Shown: positions 1 through 8,394, counted from the first letter of the stretch. The stretch: DNA of 64,000 nucleotides from Mesorhizobium sp. GbtcB19 (GCF_019091085.1 NZ_JAGXJY010000006.1:124001-188000), one strand, 5' to 3'. Notes: generated by a model not told the origin, from the sequence alone. Numbers and translations are program-made.

Positions 1-2074
1 CTTCCCCTGGCCGAAATCGATGCGCTGGGGGCCGGCCTCGGCCAAGCCCGGCTCGCTGCGCTGGGTGCGGCCGCTGCAGTCGATTGTCTGCACCTTCGGC
101 CCGGAAACCGAGGAGCCGGTGGTGGTCGATTTCGAGATCGACGGCATCCGCTCGGGCAACGTCACCTTTGGCCATCGATTTCACGCGCCGGGCGCCATCA
201 CCGTGCGCCGCTTCGACGACTACGTGTCGAAGCTCGAGGCTGCCCGGGTCGTCCTCGATGCCGACCGGCGCAAGGAGATCATCCTTGCCGACGCCCGCAA
301 CATCGCCTTCGCCAACGGCCTCGACCTGGTCGAGGACGAAGGCCTGTTGGAGGAGGTCTCCGGCCTGGTCGAATGGCCGGTCGTGCTGATGGGCGAGTTC
401 GAGCGCGATTTCCTCACCATTCCGGGCGAGGTCATCCGGCTCACCATCCGCGCCAACCAGAAGTGTTTCGTCACCCGGCCGCAGAGCGCGGGCGAAGACC
501 TTTCGAACCGCTTCATCCTCATTGCCAATATCGAGGCAAAGGATGGCGGCAGGGAGATCGCGCGCGGCAACGGCAAGGTGGTGCGCGCCCGTCTCTCCGA
601 CGCGCTGTATTTCTGGAAGACCGACCAGGGCGACCTGCCGGACCTCGACCAGCTCGCAGGATCGGCGGAAAAGTTCGGCCTCGATTTGAAGAAGCCGCTC
701 GACCAGCGCATGGCGCGGCTTGATCATCTGAACGTGACCTTCCACGCCAAGCTCGGCACGCAAGGGCAGCGCGTTGAGCGTATCAAGCGGCTGGCCGGGG
801 AACTGGCGCCGGTCGTCGGCGCCGACAGCGCGCTGGTTGCTCGCGCCGCCGTGCTCGCCAAGGCCGATCTTCAGACCGAGGTGGTCGGCGAGTTCCCCGA
901 ATTGCAGGGCGCCATGGGCCGCAAATACGCGCTGCTGCAGGGCGAGGATGCGTCGGTCGCGGCCGCCGCCGAGGAGCATTACAAGCCGCAAGGTCCCTCC
1001 GACCGCGTGCCGACCGATCCGGTCTCGGTTGCCGTTGCGCTCGCCGATAAGCTCGACACGCTCACCGGCTTCTGGGCGATCGACGAAAAGCCCACCGGCA
1101 GCAAGGATCCGTTCGCGCTTCGCCGAGCCGCGCTTGGGGTAATCAGGATACTGGTCGAGAACAATGTGCGGGCGTCGATCGCTCAAGCCGCTCAACGAGC
1201 CAATAGGTATGCTTCAGAACAGTTGTTCCACAGCGGAGCGGCAATGTTGGAAGGCGACATGGATACGGTTGACGGCGAGACGGAATATTTCCTGTATTCC
1301 CTTCGTGATCAGCACTCGCCGAACGATGAAGAAACAGCAATCCAGATTATTGATGAGGATGGCTGCTTTTTGCCCAATGGTTCGGAACGGCGAGGCTTTC
1401 GTGAATATGGTTCCGACCTCCTGGCGTTCTTCCACGACCGGCTGAAGGTTTATCTGCGTGAAAGCGGTGCAAGGCACGACCTAATTGATGCTGTGTTGTC
1501 GGCCGGTTCGCGCCCGATCTCCCCCCTTGTGGGGGAGATGTCGGCGAAGCCGACAGAGGGGGGCGCTGTCCCGCCAGCCTCTCATTCCGTCGCGCCCCCC
1601 TCTGCCCTGCCGGGCATCTCCCCCACAAGGGGGGAGATCGGCCAATCGCCGAACGACGACCTGCTGCAGATCGTCCGCCGCGTCGAGGCGTTGGGCTCCC
1701 TGCTCGACACCGAGGATGGCAAGAACCTGCTCGCTGGCACCAAGCGTGCGGCCAACATCCTGGCGGCGGAAGAGAAGAAGAAAACGCTCGTCGCCGAGAC
1801 CGTTGAGCCGGCTCTGTTCCGCGAGGATGCGGAAAAGATGCTCTATGCCGCGGTGAATCACGCCGAGAAGGAAGCCGGCCAAGCAATTAAAAACGAAGAT
1901 TTTTCCGCCGCCATGCTGGCGCTTAGCGTGTTGCGCGAACCGGTTGATTCATTCTTTGAAGGCGTTCTTGTGAATGATGAGGACCAGGCCGTGCGCGCCA
2001 ACCGCCTGGCGCTGCTTGCCCGCATCCGCGCGGCGACCGATCAGGTCGCGGATTTTTCAAAAATCGTCGGCTGA
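1..2074 (+). CDS. glyS: Glycine--tRNA ligase beta subunit (5'-truncated by window edge)
   Basis: Beta chain of the two-subunit glycyl-tRNA synthetase that charges tRNA-Gly in the cytoplasm. The frame is open from base 2 with no start, so the gene begins upstream; about 690 residues are visible. Family blocks are [10 protein letters not shown] and SLRWVRPL near the edge, [16 protein letters not shown] in the middle, [16 protein letters not shown], and the C-terminal stretch [15 protein letters not shown]. Two things are odd. A segment at about 1170-1420, between the IRI block and the LLAFFHDR block, is not typical of the family and has lower GC than its surroundings. A palindromic repeat at 1516-1639 is read in frame, adding about 41 Pro/Gly-rich residues before the normal end ([12 protein letters not shown], then [12 protein letters not shown]). 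The rest of the gene looks intact, so I treat it as functional. glyQ should lie just upstream, outside the window. Confidence 0.95.
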   Translation, partial: FPWPKSMRWGPASAKPGSLRWVRPLQSIVCTFGPETEEPVVVDFEIDGIRSGNVTFGHRFHAPGAITVRRFDDYVSKLEAARVVLDADRRKEIILADARNIAFANGLDLVEDEGLLEEVSGLVEWPVVLMGEFERDFLTIPGEVIRLTIRANQKCFVTRPQSAGEDLSNRFILIANIEAKDGGREIARGNGKVVRARLSDALYFWKTDQGDLPDLDQLAGSAEKFGLDLKKPLDQRMARLDHLNVTFHAKLGTQGQRVERIKRLAGELAPVVGADSALVARAAVLAKADLQTEVVGEFPELQGAMGRKYALLQGEDASVAAAAEEHYKPQGPSDRVPTDPVSVAVALADKLDTLTGFWAIDEKPTGSKDPFALRRAALGVIRILVENNVRASIAQAAQRANRYASEQLFHSGAAMLEGDMDTVDGETEYFLYSLRDQHSPNDEETAIQIIDEDGCFLPNGSERRGFREYGSDLLAFFHDRLKVYLRESGARHDLIDAVLSAGSRPISPLVGEMSAKPTEGGAVPPASHSVAPPSALPGISPTRGEIGQSPNDDLLQIVRRVEALGSLLDTEDGKNLLAGTKRAANILAAEEKKKTLVAETVEPALFREDAEKMLYAAVNHAEKEAGQAIKNEDFSAAMLALSVLREPVDSFFEGVLVNDEDQAVRANRLALLARIRAATDQVADFSKIVG
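1516..1639. repeat. Palindromic repeat inserted in frame in glyS
   Basis: Two terminal stem-loops (ATCTCCCCCCTTGTGGGGGAGAT at the left, CATCTCCCCCACAAGGGGG-type at the right) flank GAGGGGGGCGC / GCGCCCCCCTC inverted arms. The whole 124-bp block is a near-perfect inverted repeat around about 1578. It has no stop codon in the glyS frame. The terminal stem-loop plan resembles the intergenic element at 7223-7405. Confidence 0.85.
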
Positions 2075-2210
2075 TGGCTCGAAAAATCGCACATTTGGAC
2101 CTGTCTGCATCCGCTACGATGCGGGCAGGCTTGAACAATTTGGCGCCCGAAATTTAATGCGCCGGAGCCGGCTTACAGTCATATGACGATGACCTCCACG
2201 TGGGAGAACT

Positions 2211-2313
2211 AATGCATGTCGCCCCGGAAAGCGCGCAGCGGTTCCGGGACAGCGACATGCATCAAACAGACGTGAAGCACGCCGCCTGAATCCGCTTCAG
2301 CGCAACGTGCTCC
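2211..2313. repeat. Mosaic intergenic repeat, family A (GCATGTCG type)
   Basis: Two adjacent dyads between glyS and the acidic-protein gene: GCATGTCG...CGACATGC enclosing CGGAA...TTCCG, then a CACGCCGCCTGAATCCG arm ending in CAACGTGC. The same arrangement recurs at 37664-37771. The rest of the 2075-2341 gap holds no gene that I can support. Confidence 0.75.
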
Positions 2314-2341
2314 AACGTTCCCCAAACCACGGAGGCATGCC

Positions 2342-2704
2342 ATGAATTCCGTCGACGATATGGACTTGATTGAAGAAACCCCGGCCGCCGCCGAGGCCAC
2401 CGAATCCGCTTCCGAAAACGTCCTCGATCACGCCGCCGCCGCGGCTGTCGAAGCCGCCGATCCGTCCGACGATGACGAGGAAGATGGCGACGACGAAGAC
2501 AGCGAAGACGAAGACGGCGACGAGGAAACCACTGCATCGGCCGACGACGAGTCGGACGATGAGGATGAAGACGGCGACGACGAGGATGAAGACGACGCCG
2601 ACGAAGAAGCCAAGGCCTCGGGCGATGACGAATCCGACGACGAGGATGAAGACGCCGAGGACGAAGACGAGTCCGACGATGACGACAAGGAAGAGGCGGC
2701 CTGA
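2342..2704 (+). CDS. Highly acidic low-complexity protein, function unknown
   Basis: A 120-residue protein that I do not recognise as a family. Residues 1-40 are Ala/Glu-rich (DLIEETPAAAEATESASE). From about residue 40 to the end it is almost entirely Asp/Glu with Ser, Ala and Gly, in repeated motifs such as DDESDDEDED. There is no signal peptide, cysteine or aromatic residue after the N-terminus, so it is expected to be disordered. The start is well supported by GGAGG at 2331-2335, six bases before the ATG. A strong intrinsic terminator follows at 2731-2758, so it is probably a single-gene unit. Asp/Glu codon repeats create long open frames on the other strand and in other frames; those lack ribosome sites. 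It could be a polycation or metal-binding protein or a nucleic-acid mimic, but this is speculation. Confidence 0.7.
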   Translation: MNSVDDMDLIEETPAAAEATESASENVLDHAAAAAVEAADPSDDDEEDGDDEDSEDEDGDEETTASADDESDDEDEDGDDEDEDDADEEAKASGDDESDDEDEDAEDEDESDDDDKEEAA

Positions 2705-2730
2705 GCCGTTTCCCGTCGTCTGAAAAATAC

Positions 2731-2758
2731 GGGGCGGCGCGTCAGGCGCCGCCCTTTT
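2731..2758 (+). terminator. Rho-independent terminator after the acidic-protein gene
   Basis: GGGCGGCGC, a short loop GTCAG, then GCGCCGCCC followed by TTTT, 27 bases after the stop codon of the 2342-2704 gene. Confidence 0.85.
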
Positions 2759-2780
2759 CGTCAGCGTTTCAGTCTTCCGG

Positions 2781-2876
2781 GAAGATTGACCCGTCAATCT
2801 TCAAGAAGCTGACTTTGTCAGTCTTCAAGAAGCTGACTTCGTCAGTCTTCGAGAAGTTGACCTCGTCAATCTTCCA
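2781..2876. repeat. Four tandem 24-bp imperfect palindromes
   Basis: Units at 2781-2804, 2805-2828, 2829-2852 and 2853-2876. Each is itself a dyad of the form GAAG-yTGAC-n3-GTCAr-TCTTC. The last unit contains the stop codon and final codons (V-E-D-stop) of the minus-strand gene that ends at 2866, so on that strand every unit repeats GAAGAyTGA. It lies between two convergent genes and may act as a bidirectional termination or mRNA 3'-end structure. Confidence 0.85.
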
Positions 2877-3255
2877 CGATGCTCACCCGCACGCTGTCGG
2901 AATAGACATCCACCTCGATCAGCGGCTCACCGTTGACGATGGCGCGCCGCGTCGCGCTGCTCATGGCGCCGCCGCGTTCGAGCATGCGCTGCAGGTCGGC
3001 GCGCGAGCCGTCGCTGCGGAACCATTCGTCGCCCTGGTCATCGCTGTCGCGCCGGTGGAACTTATGCCAGTTGGCGCGGTCCTGCCGCACCATCTGCGCC
3101 GCGCTGCTCAGCGGATAGCCGTCGCTGGCGCGATGGTCGCGATCGGAAATCCGCGCCACGTAAGAGCCGAGCATGTCGTCGGCAAGCGCCGGGCCTGCAC
3201 CCAGCGCTGTTGCCGCCATCAGGCCGGCAATGGCGATTGCTTTCGAAACAGTCAT
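2866..3255 (-). CDS. Secreted hypothetical protein, 129 aa
   Basis: Not recognised as a named family. It has a cleavable signal peptide (positive start MTVSK, hydrophobic AIAIAGLMAATALGAG, cleavage after ALA at about residue 25), so the mature protein should be periplasmic. The mature part is hydrophilic and charged, with DMLGSYVARISDRDHRASD, a WHKFHRRDSDD segment and a C-terminal beta-like stretch (EPLIEVDVYSDSVRVSI). No cysteines follow the signal peptide. The start is supported by AGGGGG seven or so bases upstream of ATG. The stop codon lies in the last 24-bp unit of the tandem repeat at 2781-2876. It is probably a monocistronic gene. Confidence 0.75.
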   Translation of the reverse strand: MTVSKAIAIAGLMAATALGAGPALADDMLGSYVARISDRDHRASDGYPLSSAAQMVRQDRANWHKFHRRDSDDQGDEWFRSDGSRADLQRMLERGGAMSSATRRAIVNGEPLIEVDVYSDSVRVSIVED

Positions 3256-3356
3256 GAAACCCCCTTTGAAATGCCAGTGCCATCGTGCCCGCTCCGGATG
3301 ACGGAAATCGGACAGAGCTCACGCGCCTAGCATAGAGGGGCGACGTTCAATGTGAA

Positions 3357-3866
3357 CTACATCGCCTTGCCGACGCGCGGCGGTGGCGTGGTGGTGGTTT
3401 GAGGCTGCGCCTGGGTCTGTGCGCCGGCCTGCGCGGTCGCGCCCGGCTGGCTGGTGGTTTTGCCGTTGCCGTTCGAAGCCGAGGCGGTGCCGTTGGCGGG
3501 CGTTGCCGGCGAAGTGCCGTTGGCCGGCGCGGTGGCCGCGGGTGTCGCGGGCTTGGCCGCCGCGGTTGCCGTGGGCGCTGCAAAGGCGCCTCCGACAATG
3601 CCGCCGCGGATGATCATCGGGGCCAGCTGGTGGTGCCCGGACGTTTCCGGAATTGCCGCGACTTTTTCGTCGGTGACGGCGGGAATCGGGTCGCCCAGCG
3701 CTATCACCGACGGCGCCGTCGCCGCGGACAACTTGGCCGGCTCGATCGCATTCAGCCTGATCACCGACGGCGTCGAGGTCGAAGGGCCAAGCACGAGGAT
3801 CGACGAAGCATGCGCGATGCCGTTCATGGCCAAAAGGCCGATACCGAACGCTCCAAGCAAACGCAT
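3357..3866 (-). CDS. Exported Ala/Thr/Pro-rich hypothetical protein
   Basis: A 169-aa protein of unknown function. I use the ATG at 3866 because GGGGAG precedes it at a suitable distance and the product then starts with a clean signal peptide (MRLLGAFGIGLLAMNGIAHA, cleavage near residue 20). Upstream in-frame starts would put 18 extra residues before the signal. The first half of the mature chain (SSILVLGPSTSTPSVIRL, then PSVIALGDPIPAV) looks folded. The C-terminal 70 residues are Ala/Thr/Pro/Gly/Gln repeats typical of a disordered wall or periplasm-spanning tail, ending PPPRVGKAM. The plus-strand frames over the same bases are compositional shadows. Confidence 0.7.
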   Translation of the reverse strand: MRLLGAFGIGLLAMNGIAHASSILVLGPSTSTPSVIRLNAIEPAKLSAATAPSVIALGDPIPAVTDEKVAAIPETSGHHQLAPMIIRGGIVGGAFAAPTATAAAKPATPAATAPANGTSPATPANGTASASNGNGKTTSQPGATAQAGAQTQAQPQTTTTPPPRVGKAM

Positions 3867-4031
3867 CACAACAACTCCCCAGCCCGCAACCACACCAAAC
3901 CCGCACCTTAGGGCCGGCACGTTGAAGCCGGCTTGCGCGGAACCTTAACATTTTAGGGATTGATAAATCGCCAATGGCCGCACTTGCCCGAGAGAAGCGG
4001 CCGTATTACGGGACCGGCATGTTCAGGATTG

Positions 4032-5003
4032 GTGGCGCATTTGGCTGAGATATTGGCGGTCGGAGAGGCTCTGGAGCAGGCTTTGGCGCTGCTCGAAGGC
4101 GGCGACGTCGTCGCCATCCCGACCGAGACGGTTTATGGCCTCGCCGGCGATGCCACCAACGGCGTCGCCGTGGCGCGCATTTTCGAGGCCAAGGGCCGGC
4201 CGCGCTTCAATCCGCTGATCGCCCATGTCGCCGATCGCGCCATGGCCGACCGCATTGCCGTTTTCGATCCGCTGTCGGCAAGGCTCGCCGGAGCGTTCTG
4301 GCCCGGTCCGCTGACGCTGGTCCTGCCGCACCGCGCCGACAGCGGCATCCATCCGCTGGTCACCGCGGGGCTGGACACCATCGCGCTGCGCATGCCGAGG
4401 GGCTTCGGGGGTGAACTGATCGCGCGGCTCGGCCGGCCGCTCGCCGCCCCCAGCGCCAATTCCTCAGGCCGGATCAGCGGCACCACGGCTGGCGCGGTCG
4501 CCGCCGATCTCGGCGACAGGATCAGGCTGGTCGTCGATGGCGGCGCAACGCCCGTCGGTCTGGAATCGACCATTCTCAAGGTCGAACACGGCGAGCTGCG
4601 GCTGCTCAGGCCAGGCGGCATCGGCGCCGAAGAGATCGAGGCGGTGGCGGGGGCGAAACTGCTGCGCGGCGCCGCCGGCATCGAGGCACCGGGCATGCTC
4701 GCCTCGCATTACGCGCCGGGTGCCCTGATGCGGCTGAACGTCGAGAAGGTTGCCGGCGGCGAGGCGCTGCTTGCCTTCGGCCGCAGCCGCGCCGAAGGCT
4801 GGCAAGATGCGGCGGCCATCCGCAATCTGTCTGAAACCGGCGACCTGCGCGAGGCGGCCAGCAATCTCTTCGCCTTCATGCAGGCGCTCGACCGCGTCGG
4901 CGCCGCGACCATCGCCGTCGAGCCGATCCCGTTCGAGGGACTGGGCGAAGCGATCAACGACCGGCTCGCCCGCGCCGCCGCGCCGCGTGACAAGATCGTC
5001 TGA
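4032..5003 (+). CDS. tsaC: L-threonylcarbamoyladenylate synthase, Sua5/YrdC/YwlC family
   Basis: Makes L-threonylcarbamoyl-AMP from Thr, bicarbonate and ATP, the first step of the t6A37 modification of ANN-decoding tRNAs. The YrdC domain is clear: IPTETVYGLAGDA, KGRPRFNPLIAHV, SANSSGRISGTT, and LESTI before LLRPGGI. After about residue 200 comes the linker ASHYAPG and a C-terminal Sua5 domain, giving the long form of the family (about 323 aa). The start is uncertain: the frame is open to a TTG at 3960, but GTG 4032 sits just after AGGA and matches the usual family N-terminus, and TTG 4041 is another option. The next gene begins 20 bases after the stop, so the two may be cotranscribed. Confidence 0.88.
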   Translation: MAHLAEILAVGEALEQALALLEGGDVVAIPTETVYGLAGDATNGVAVARIFEAKGRPRFNPLIAHVADRAMADRIAVFDPLSARLAGAFWPGPLTLVLPHRADSGIHPLVTAGLDTIALRMPRGFGGELIARLGRPLAAPSANSSGRISGTTAGAVAADLGDRIRLVVDGGATPVGLESTILKVEHGELRLLRPGGIGAEEIEAVAGAKLLRGAAGIEAPGMLASHYAPGALMRLNVEKVAGGEALLAFGRSRAEGWQDAAAIRNLSETGDLREAASNLFAFMQALDRVGAATIAVEPIPFEGLGEAINDRLARAAAPRDKIV

Positions 5004-5022
5004 TCGCCATAGATTTTCGCTC

Positions 5023-6453
5023 ATGGATCAGCCCTTCGACCTCGACCCTGCCGTCATAGATCGCTTCGCCGCCATCGTGGGTGACAAATACGCACTGCGC
5101 GACCAGGCCGACATCGCGCCTTACATCACCGAGCGACGAGGCCTCTGGCATGGCCGCACATCCCTGGTGCTGAGACCAGGCAGCGTCGAGGAAGTGAGCC
5201 GCATCATGCGGCTGGCGACTGAGACCGGAACGCCGGTCGTGCCGCAGAGCGGCAACACCGGGCTGGTCGGTGCCCAGGTGCCCGACAGATCCGGTCACGA
5301 CATCGTGCTGTCGCTATCGCGGCTGAACCGCATCCGCGAGATCGATGTCCTGTCGAACACGGTCACCGTCGAGGCCGGCGTCATCCTGCAGACGCTGCAG
5401 GAAGCCGCCGACGCCGCCGACCGGCTGTTTCCGCTGTCGCTCGCCGCGCAAGGCTCCTGCCAGATCGGCGGCAATCTTTCCTCAAATGCCGGCGGCACCG
5501 GCGTGCTCGCCTATGGCAATGCGCGCGAGCTCTGCCTCGGCGTCGAGGTGGTGCTGCCGACCGGCGAGGTGTTCGACGACCTGCGCAAGCTGAAGAAGGA
5601 CAACACCGGCTACGATCTGAAGAACCTCTTCGTCGGTGCCGAAGGCACGCTTGGCGTCGTCACCGCCGCGGTGCTTAAACTATTCCCGAAGCCGAAGGGC
5701 AGGGAGGTCGCCTTTGCCGGCCTGCCGTCGTCCCCGAAAGACGCGCTGTCGCTGTTCACCCTGGCGATGGACCGGGCCGGCGCTTCGCTCACCGCTTTCG
5801 AGCTGATCGCCAGAAGGCCTTACGATTTCACGCTGAAGCATGGCCAAGGCATCACGCGGCCGCTGGCCGATGACTGGCCCTGGTATGTCCTGATGCAGGT
5901 TTCTTCCGGCCGTTCCGAGGAGGACGGCAAGGCGCTGATCGAGGAGATCCTTGCGGCCGGGCTCGAGCAGGGCATCGTCGGCGACGCCGTGGTGTCGGCA
6001 AGCCTGGCCCAGGGCGACGCCTTCTGGAATTTCCGCGAGACGCTGCCCGAATGCCAGAAGCCGGAGGGCGCCTCGATCAAGCATGATATCTCGGTGCCGA
6101 TCGCCTCGATCCCCGACTTCATCGAAAAGGCGGCCGGCGTGGTGGAGGCCGTCTGCCCAGGCGCGCGCGTCGTCTGCTTCGGCCATATGGGCGACGGCAA
6201 TCTGCACTACAACATCTCGCGTCCCGTCGATTGGCAGGACGAGGCGTTCCTCGACCTCTACCATCCCATGAACAAGGCCGTGCACGACGTCGTGCGCTCC
6301 TTCCATGGCTCGATCTCGGCCGAACACGGCATCGGCCAGTTGAAGCGCGACGAGCTCATAGCCACGGCGCCGCCGATGGCGATCGACCTGATGCGCCGGG
6401 TGAAGGCGGCATTCGATCCGGCCGGCATCATGAATCCCGGTAAGGTTATCTGA
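5023..6453 (+). CDS. FAD-binding oxidoreductase, D-2-hydroxyglutarate/D-lactate dehydrogenase type
   Basis: A 476-aa flavoprotein of the VAO/PCMH fold (FAD_binding_4 plus FAD-oxidase C domain), expected to oxidise a D-2-hydroxyacid. The FAD-binding half contains PQSGNTGLVGAQVP at about residues 75-90 and GSCQIGGNLSSNAGGTG at about 145-160. The C-terminal half has the HMGDGNLHYN metal-binding block and the end motif SAEHGIG. The closest known types are D-2-hydroxyglutarate dehydrogenase and glycolate oxidase GlcD-like enzymes; the substrate cannot be read from sequence. The true start is ATG 5023. A longer frame opens at 4750 but overlaps tsaC and encodes non-family sequence. The gap to tsaC is only 19 bases. 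Confidence 0.88.
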   Translation: MDQPFDLDPAVIDRFAAIVGDKYALRDQADIAPYITERRGLWHGRTSLVLRPGSVEEVSRIMRLATETGTPVVPQSGNTGLVGAQVPDRSGHDIVLSLSRLNRIREIDVLSNTVTVEAGVILQTLQEAADAADRLFPLSLAAQGSCQIGGNLSSNAGGTGVLAYGNARELCLGVEVVLPTGEVFDDLRKLKKDNTGYDLKNLFVGAEGTLGVVTAAVLKLFPKPKGREVAFAGLPSSPKDALSLFTLAMDRAGASLTAFELIARRPYDFTLKHGQGITRPLADDWPWYVLMQVSSGRSEEDGKALIEEILAAGLEQGIVGDAVVSASLAQGDAFWNFRETLPECQKPEGASIKHDISVPIASIPDFIEKAAGVVEAVCPGARVVCFGHMGDGNLHYNISRPVDWQDEAFLDLYHPMNKAVHDVVRSFHGSISAEHGIGQLKRDELIATAPPMAIDLMRRVKAAFDPAGIMNPGKVI

Positions 6454-6638
6454 TCCTTCCTAAATCTGGTGGTCGGTCGCATTCCGATAACCATCCGTGA
6501 GATCAGCAAAATTTAACCGAACTTCTTAAGCGCGACGGTAAGAAGCGAGCGCTAATGTTTCTTCCCATAACGAGGCCGGAAAAACCGGCCCTGAGAGAAC
6601 CGGAAAACGGCCCTCAGGAATAACAGGGAAGACATTCG

Positions 6639-7205
6639 ATGAACACTGGACTGAAGCCAGTCTGGGCCGGGCGCAACATGCGTCTCGACCCGTTTCGCCT
6701 GCCGCAGATGGTGAGCTATGCCACCCGCGACGATTATGGCGATGTCACCTTCACCATCGACCAGCGTGGCGCCGTCATCCGCCGCATGCTGGAGATGAGC
6801 GGCGTGCCGGCGATCATCGCGCTGCCCGCCAAGGCGTTCCGCGGCGTCGCCGCCCGCGCCATGGAAGACCCGGACGGCAACGTCACGGTGACGCTGGAAC
6901 TTCTGCACAATGACCCGATGCTGTCGGTGCCGCTGCTGGTCGCCGACGATCTGGAAGATGTCGCCGCCGACTGGCGCGCCTGGGCCGATGCCTATCGCCT
7001 GCCGATGCTTCTGATCGAAGCCGACGGCATCGCCCGCACGCTGGAAGAATCCCTCGGCGTGGCGATCAAGGCGCTACCGCCGCAGGACCGCCGCAAGGGC
7101 CGCGTCTCCACCACGCGCCGCCCGCGCTTCCTCGCCCGCCGCAAGGCCGGCAACCTTGGCCTCAGGCTCGTCATCGACGGCCAGGAGATTATTGCAAGGG
7201 AGTAG
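6639..7205 (+). CDS. DUF6101-like hypothetical protein
   Basis: A 188-aa cytoplasmic protein that I place, from memory, with the rhizobial DUF6101 family. No enzyme motif is visible. The N-terminal half (VSYATRDDYGDVTFTIDQRG, VIRRMLEMSGVP) looks like an alpha/beta domain. The C-terminal 45 residues are very basic (RRKGRVSTTRRPRFLARRKAGNLGLRL), which suggests contact with nucleic acid or acidic lipid. An inverted pair at 6571-6618 (GGCCGGAAAAACCGGCC and CCTGAGAG...CCCTCAGG) lies in the leader between the FAD enzyme and this ATG, so it may have its own promoter. A palindromic repeat follows the stop. Confidence 0.65.
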   Translation: MNTGLKPVWAGRNMRLDPFRLPQMVSYATRDDYGDVTFTIDQRGAVIRRMLEMSGVPAIIALPAKAFRGVAARAMEDPDGNVTVTLELLHNDPMLSVPLLVADDLEDVAADWRAWADAYRLPMLLIEADGIARTLEESLGVAIKALPPQDRRKGRVSTTRRPRFLARRKAGNLGLRLVIDGQEIIARE

Positions 7206-7222
7206 CCGTCGATGACGGCTTT

Positions 7223-7405
7223 CTTCTCCCCGTCACTATACGGGGAGAAGTGCCCGGCAGGGCGATGAGGGGCAGCGCCGACCTAGGTGTTTGGCCACCT
7301 CACAAACCCGATCAGACGCTGTATTGCCGCTGCAAATTTGCCACCAAGGCTGGCGCTGCCCCTCATCCGGCTGCCGCCACCTTCTCCCCGTAGAACGGGG
7401 AGAAG
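7223..7405. repeat. Palindromic repeat with terminal stem-loops (CTTCTCCCCGT type)
   Basis: Each end is a stem-loop: CTTCTCCCCGT...ACGGGGAGAAG at 7223-7250 and again at 7380-7405. Inner arms GATGAGGGGCAGCGCC and GGCGCTGCCCCTCATC are exact inverted copies around a 60-bp non-palindromic centre. It fills the gap between the DUF6101-like gene and the convergent ubiA. It has the same plan as the element inside glyS. Confidence 0.85.
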
Positions 7406-7410
7406 GGAGA

Positions 7411-8394
7411 TCAAACCAGCGGCTTCAGCCATATCCACACTGACCCGCCGATCAACCCGAGGAAGATCAGCCAGCCGACCTGGTTGTTCGACTTGAACAG
7501 TTTCAGGCATTGGTCCGGATTGTTGATGTCGAGGCGGATGATCTGGCGCGCCATATGCGCGCCGGCGGCGATCAGGCCGGCCAGCGACACCACCGGCACC
7601 TGTGCCGAGGCAAAGGCGATGGCGAAGCAGATCAGCGCGCCGCCATAGAGCCCGGTGAGCCACATTTTGGTGTTGTCGCCGAACAGCCGCGCCGTCGAGC
7701 GCACGCCGACGATGGCGTCGTCTTCCTTGTCCTGATGCGCATAGATCGTGTCGTAGCCGATCACCCACAGGATCGAGCCGATATAGAGCATGATGGCCGG
7801 GTCATCGATGTCGCCGAACTCGACCGCCCAGCCCATCAGCGCGCCCCAGGAGAAGGCTAAGCCCAGCACGAATTGCGGCCAGTTGGTGATGCGCTTCATG
7901 AAGGGGTAGACGGCGACGATCGCCAGCGAGGCGATGCCGAGCGGAATGGCGAAGCTGTTGAACTGCAACAGCACGGCCAGGCCTACCAGCGCCTGGATGA
8001 TGACGAATATCCAGGCCTGGCGGCGCGTCACCTTGCCTGCCGGCAGCGGCCGCGAGCGGGTGCGCTCGACCTGGTTGTCGATGTCCTCGTCGGCGAGGTC
8101 GTTATAGGTGCAGCCGGCGCCGCGCATGGCGACGGCGCCGATGAAGAACAAGAGCAGATACCAAGGCGCCGGAAGCAGCGTCAGCAGCGGGTCGGTCGGG
8201 CGCGGATAAGCGCCGGCGGCAAGGGCTGCCGACCACCAGCAGGGCCATAACAAGAGCTGCCAGCCGATCGGCCGGTCCCAGCGCGCCAACTGCGCATAGG
8301 GCCACAGCCAGCGCGGCAGCACCCGGTAGACCCAATGGCCGCTCGGCGCGTCGGCGACACGGCCCTGGATCGCTTTCGACTGGACGGTTTCCAT
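7411..8394 (-). CDS. ubiA: 4-hydroxybenzoate polyprenyltransferase
   Basis: Integral membrane prenyltransferase that joins the polyprenyl chain to 4-hydroxybenzoate in ubiquinone synthesis. The two Mg-diphosphate motifs are present: NDLADEDIDNQVERTRSRPL at about residues 105-125, and YDTIYAHQDKEDD at about 225-237. Eight or nine hydrophobic segments are spread through the 327 residues, and the family N-terminal block LARWDRPIGWQLLLWPCWW is intact. ATG 8394 is chosen; a GTG directly before it (8397) is possible, and neither has a strong ribosome site. It ends six bases from the palindromic repeat that separates it from the convergent upstream gene. Confidence 0.93.
   Translation of the reverse strand: METVQSKAIQGRVADAPSGHWVYRVLPRWLWPYAQLARWDRPIGWQLLLWPCWWSAALAAGAYPRPTDPLLTLLPAPWYLLLFFIGAVAMRGAGCTYNDLADEDIDNQVERTRSRPLPAGKVTRRQAWIFVIIQALVGLAVLLQFNSFAIPLGIASLAIVAVYPFMKRITNWPQFVLGLAFSWGALMGWAVEFGDIDDPAIMLYIGSILWVIGYDTIYAHQDKEDDAIVGVRSTARLFGDNTKMWLTGLYGGALICFAIAFASAQVPVVSLAGLIAAGAHMARQIIRLDINNPDQCLKLFKSNNQVGWLIFLGLIGGSVWIWLKPLV

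Noticed and set aside
1516..1639. glyS as a pseudogene interrupted by a repeat
   Set aside because: The frame stays open through the element and normal family sequence resumes after it, so an in-frame insertion is the simpler reading.
2297..2797. Minus-strand 166-codon hydrophobic frame (Val/Phe-rich) opposite the acidic protein
   Set aside because: It looks like a membrane protein only because Asp/Glu codons read backwards as Val/Ile/Phe; no ribosome site, and it runs through the terminator.
3399..3948. Plus-strand frames over the exported Ala/Thr-rich gene
   Set aside because: Two plus frames are open, but only the minus frame has a signal peptide and ribosome site.
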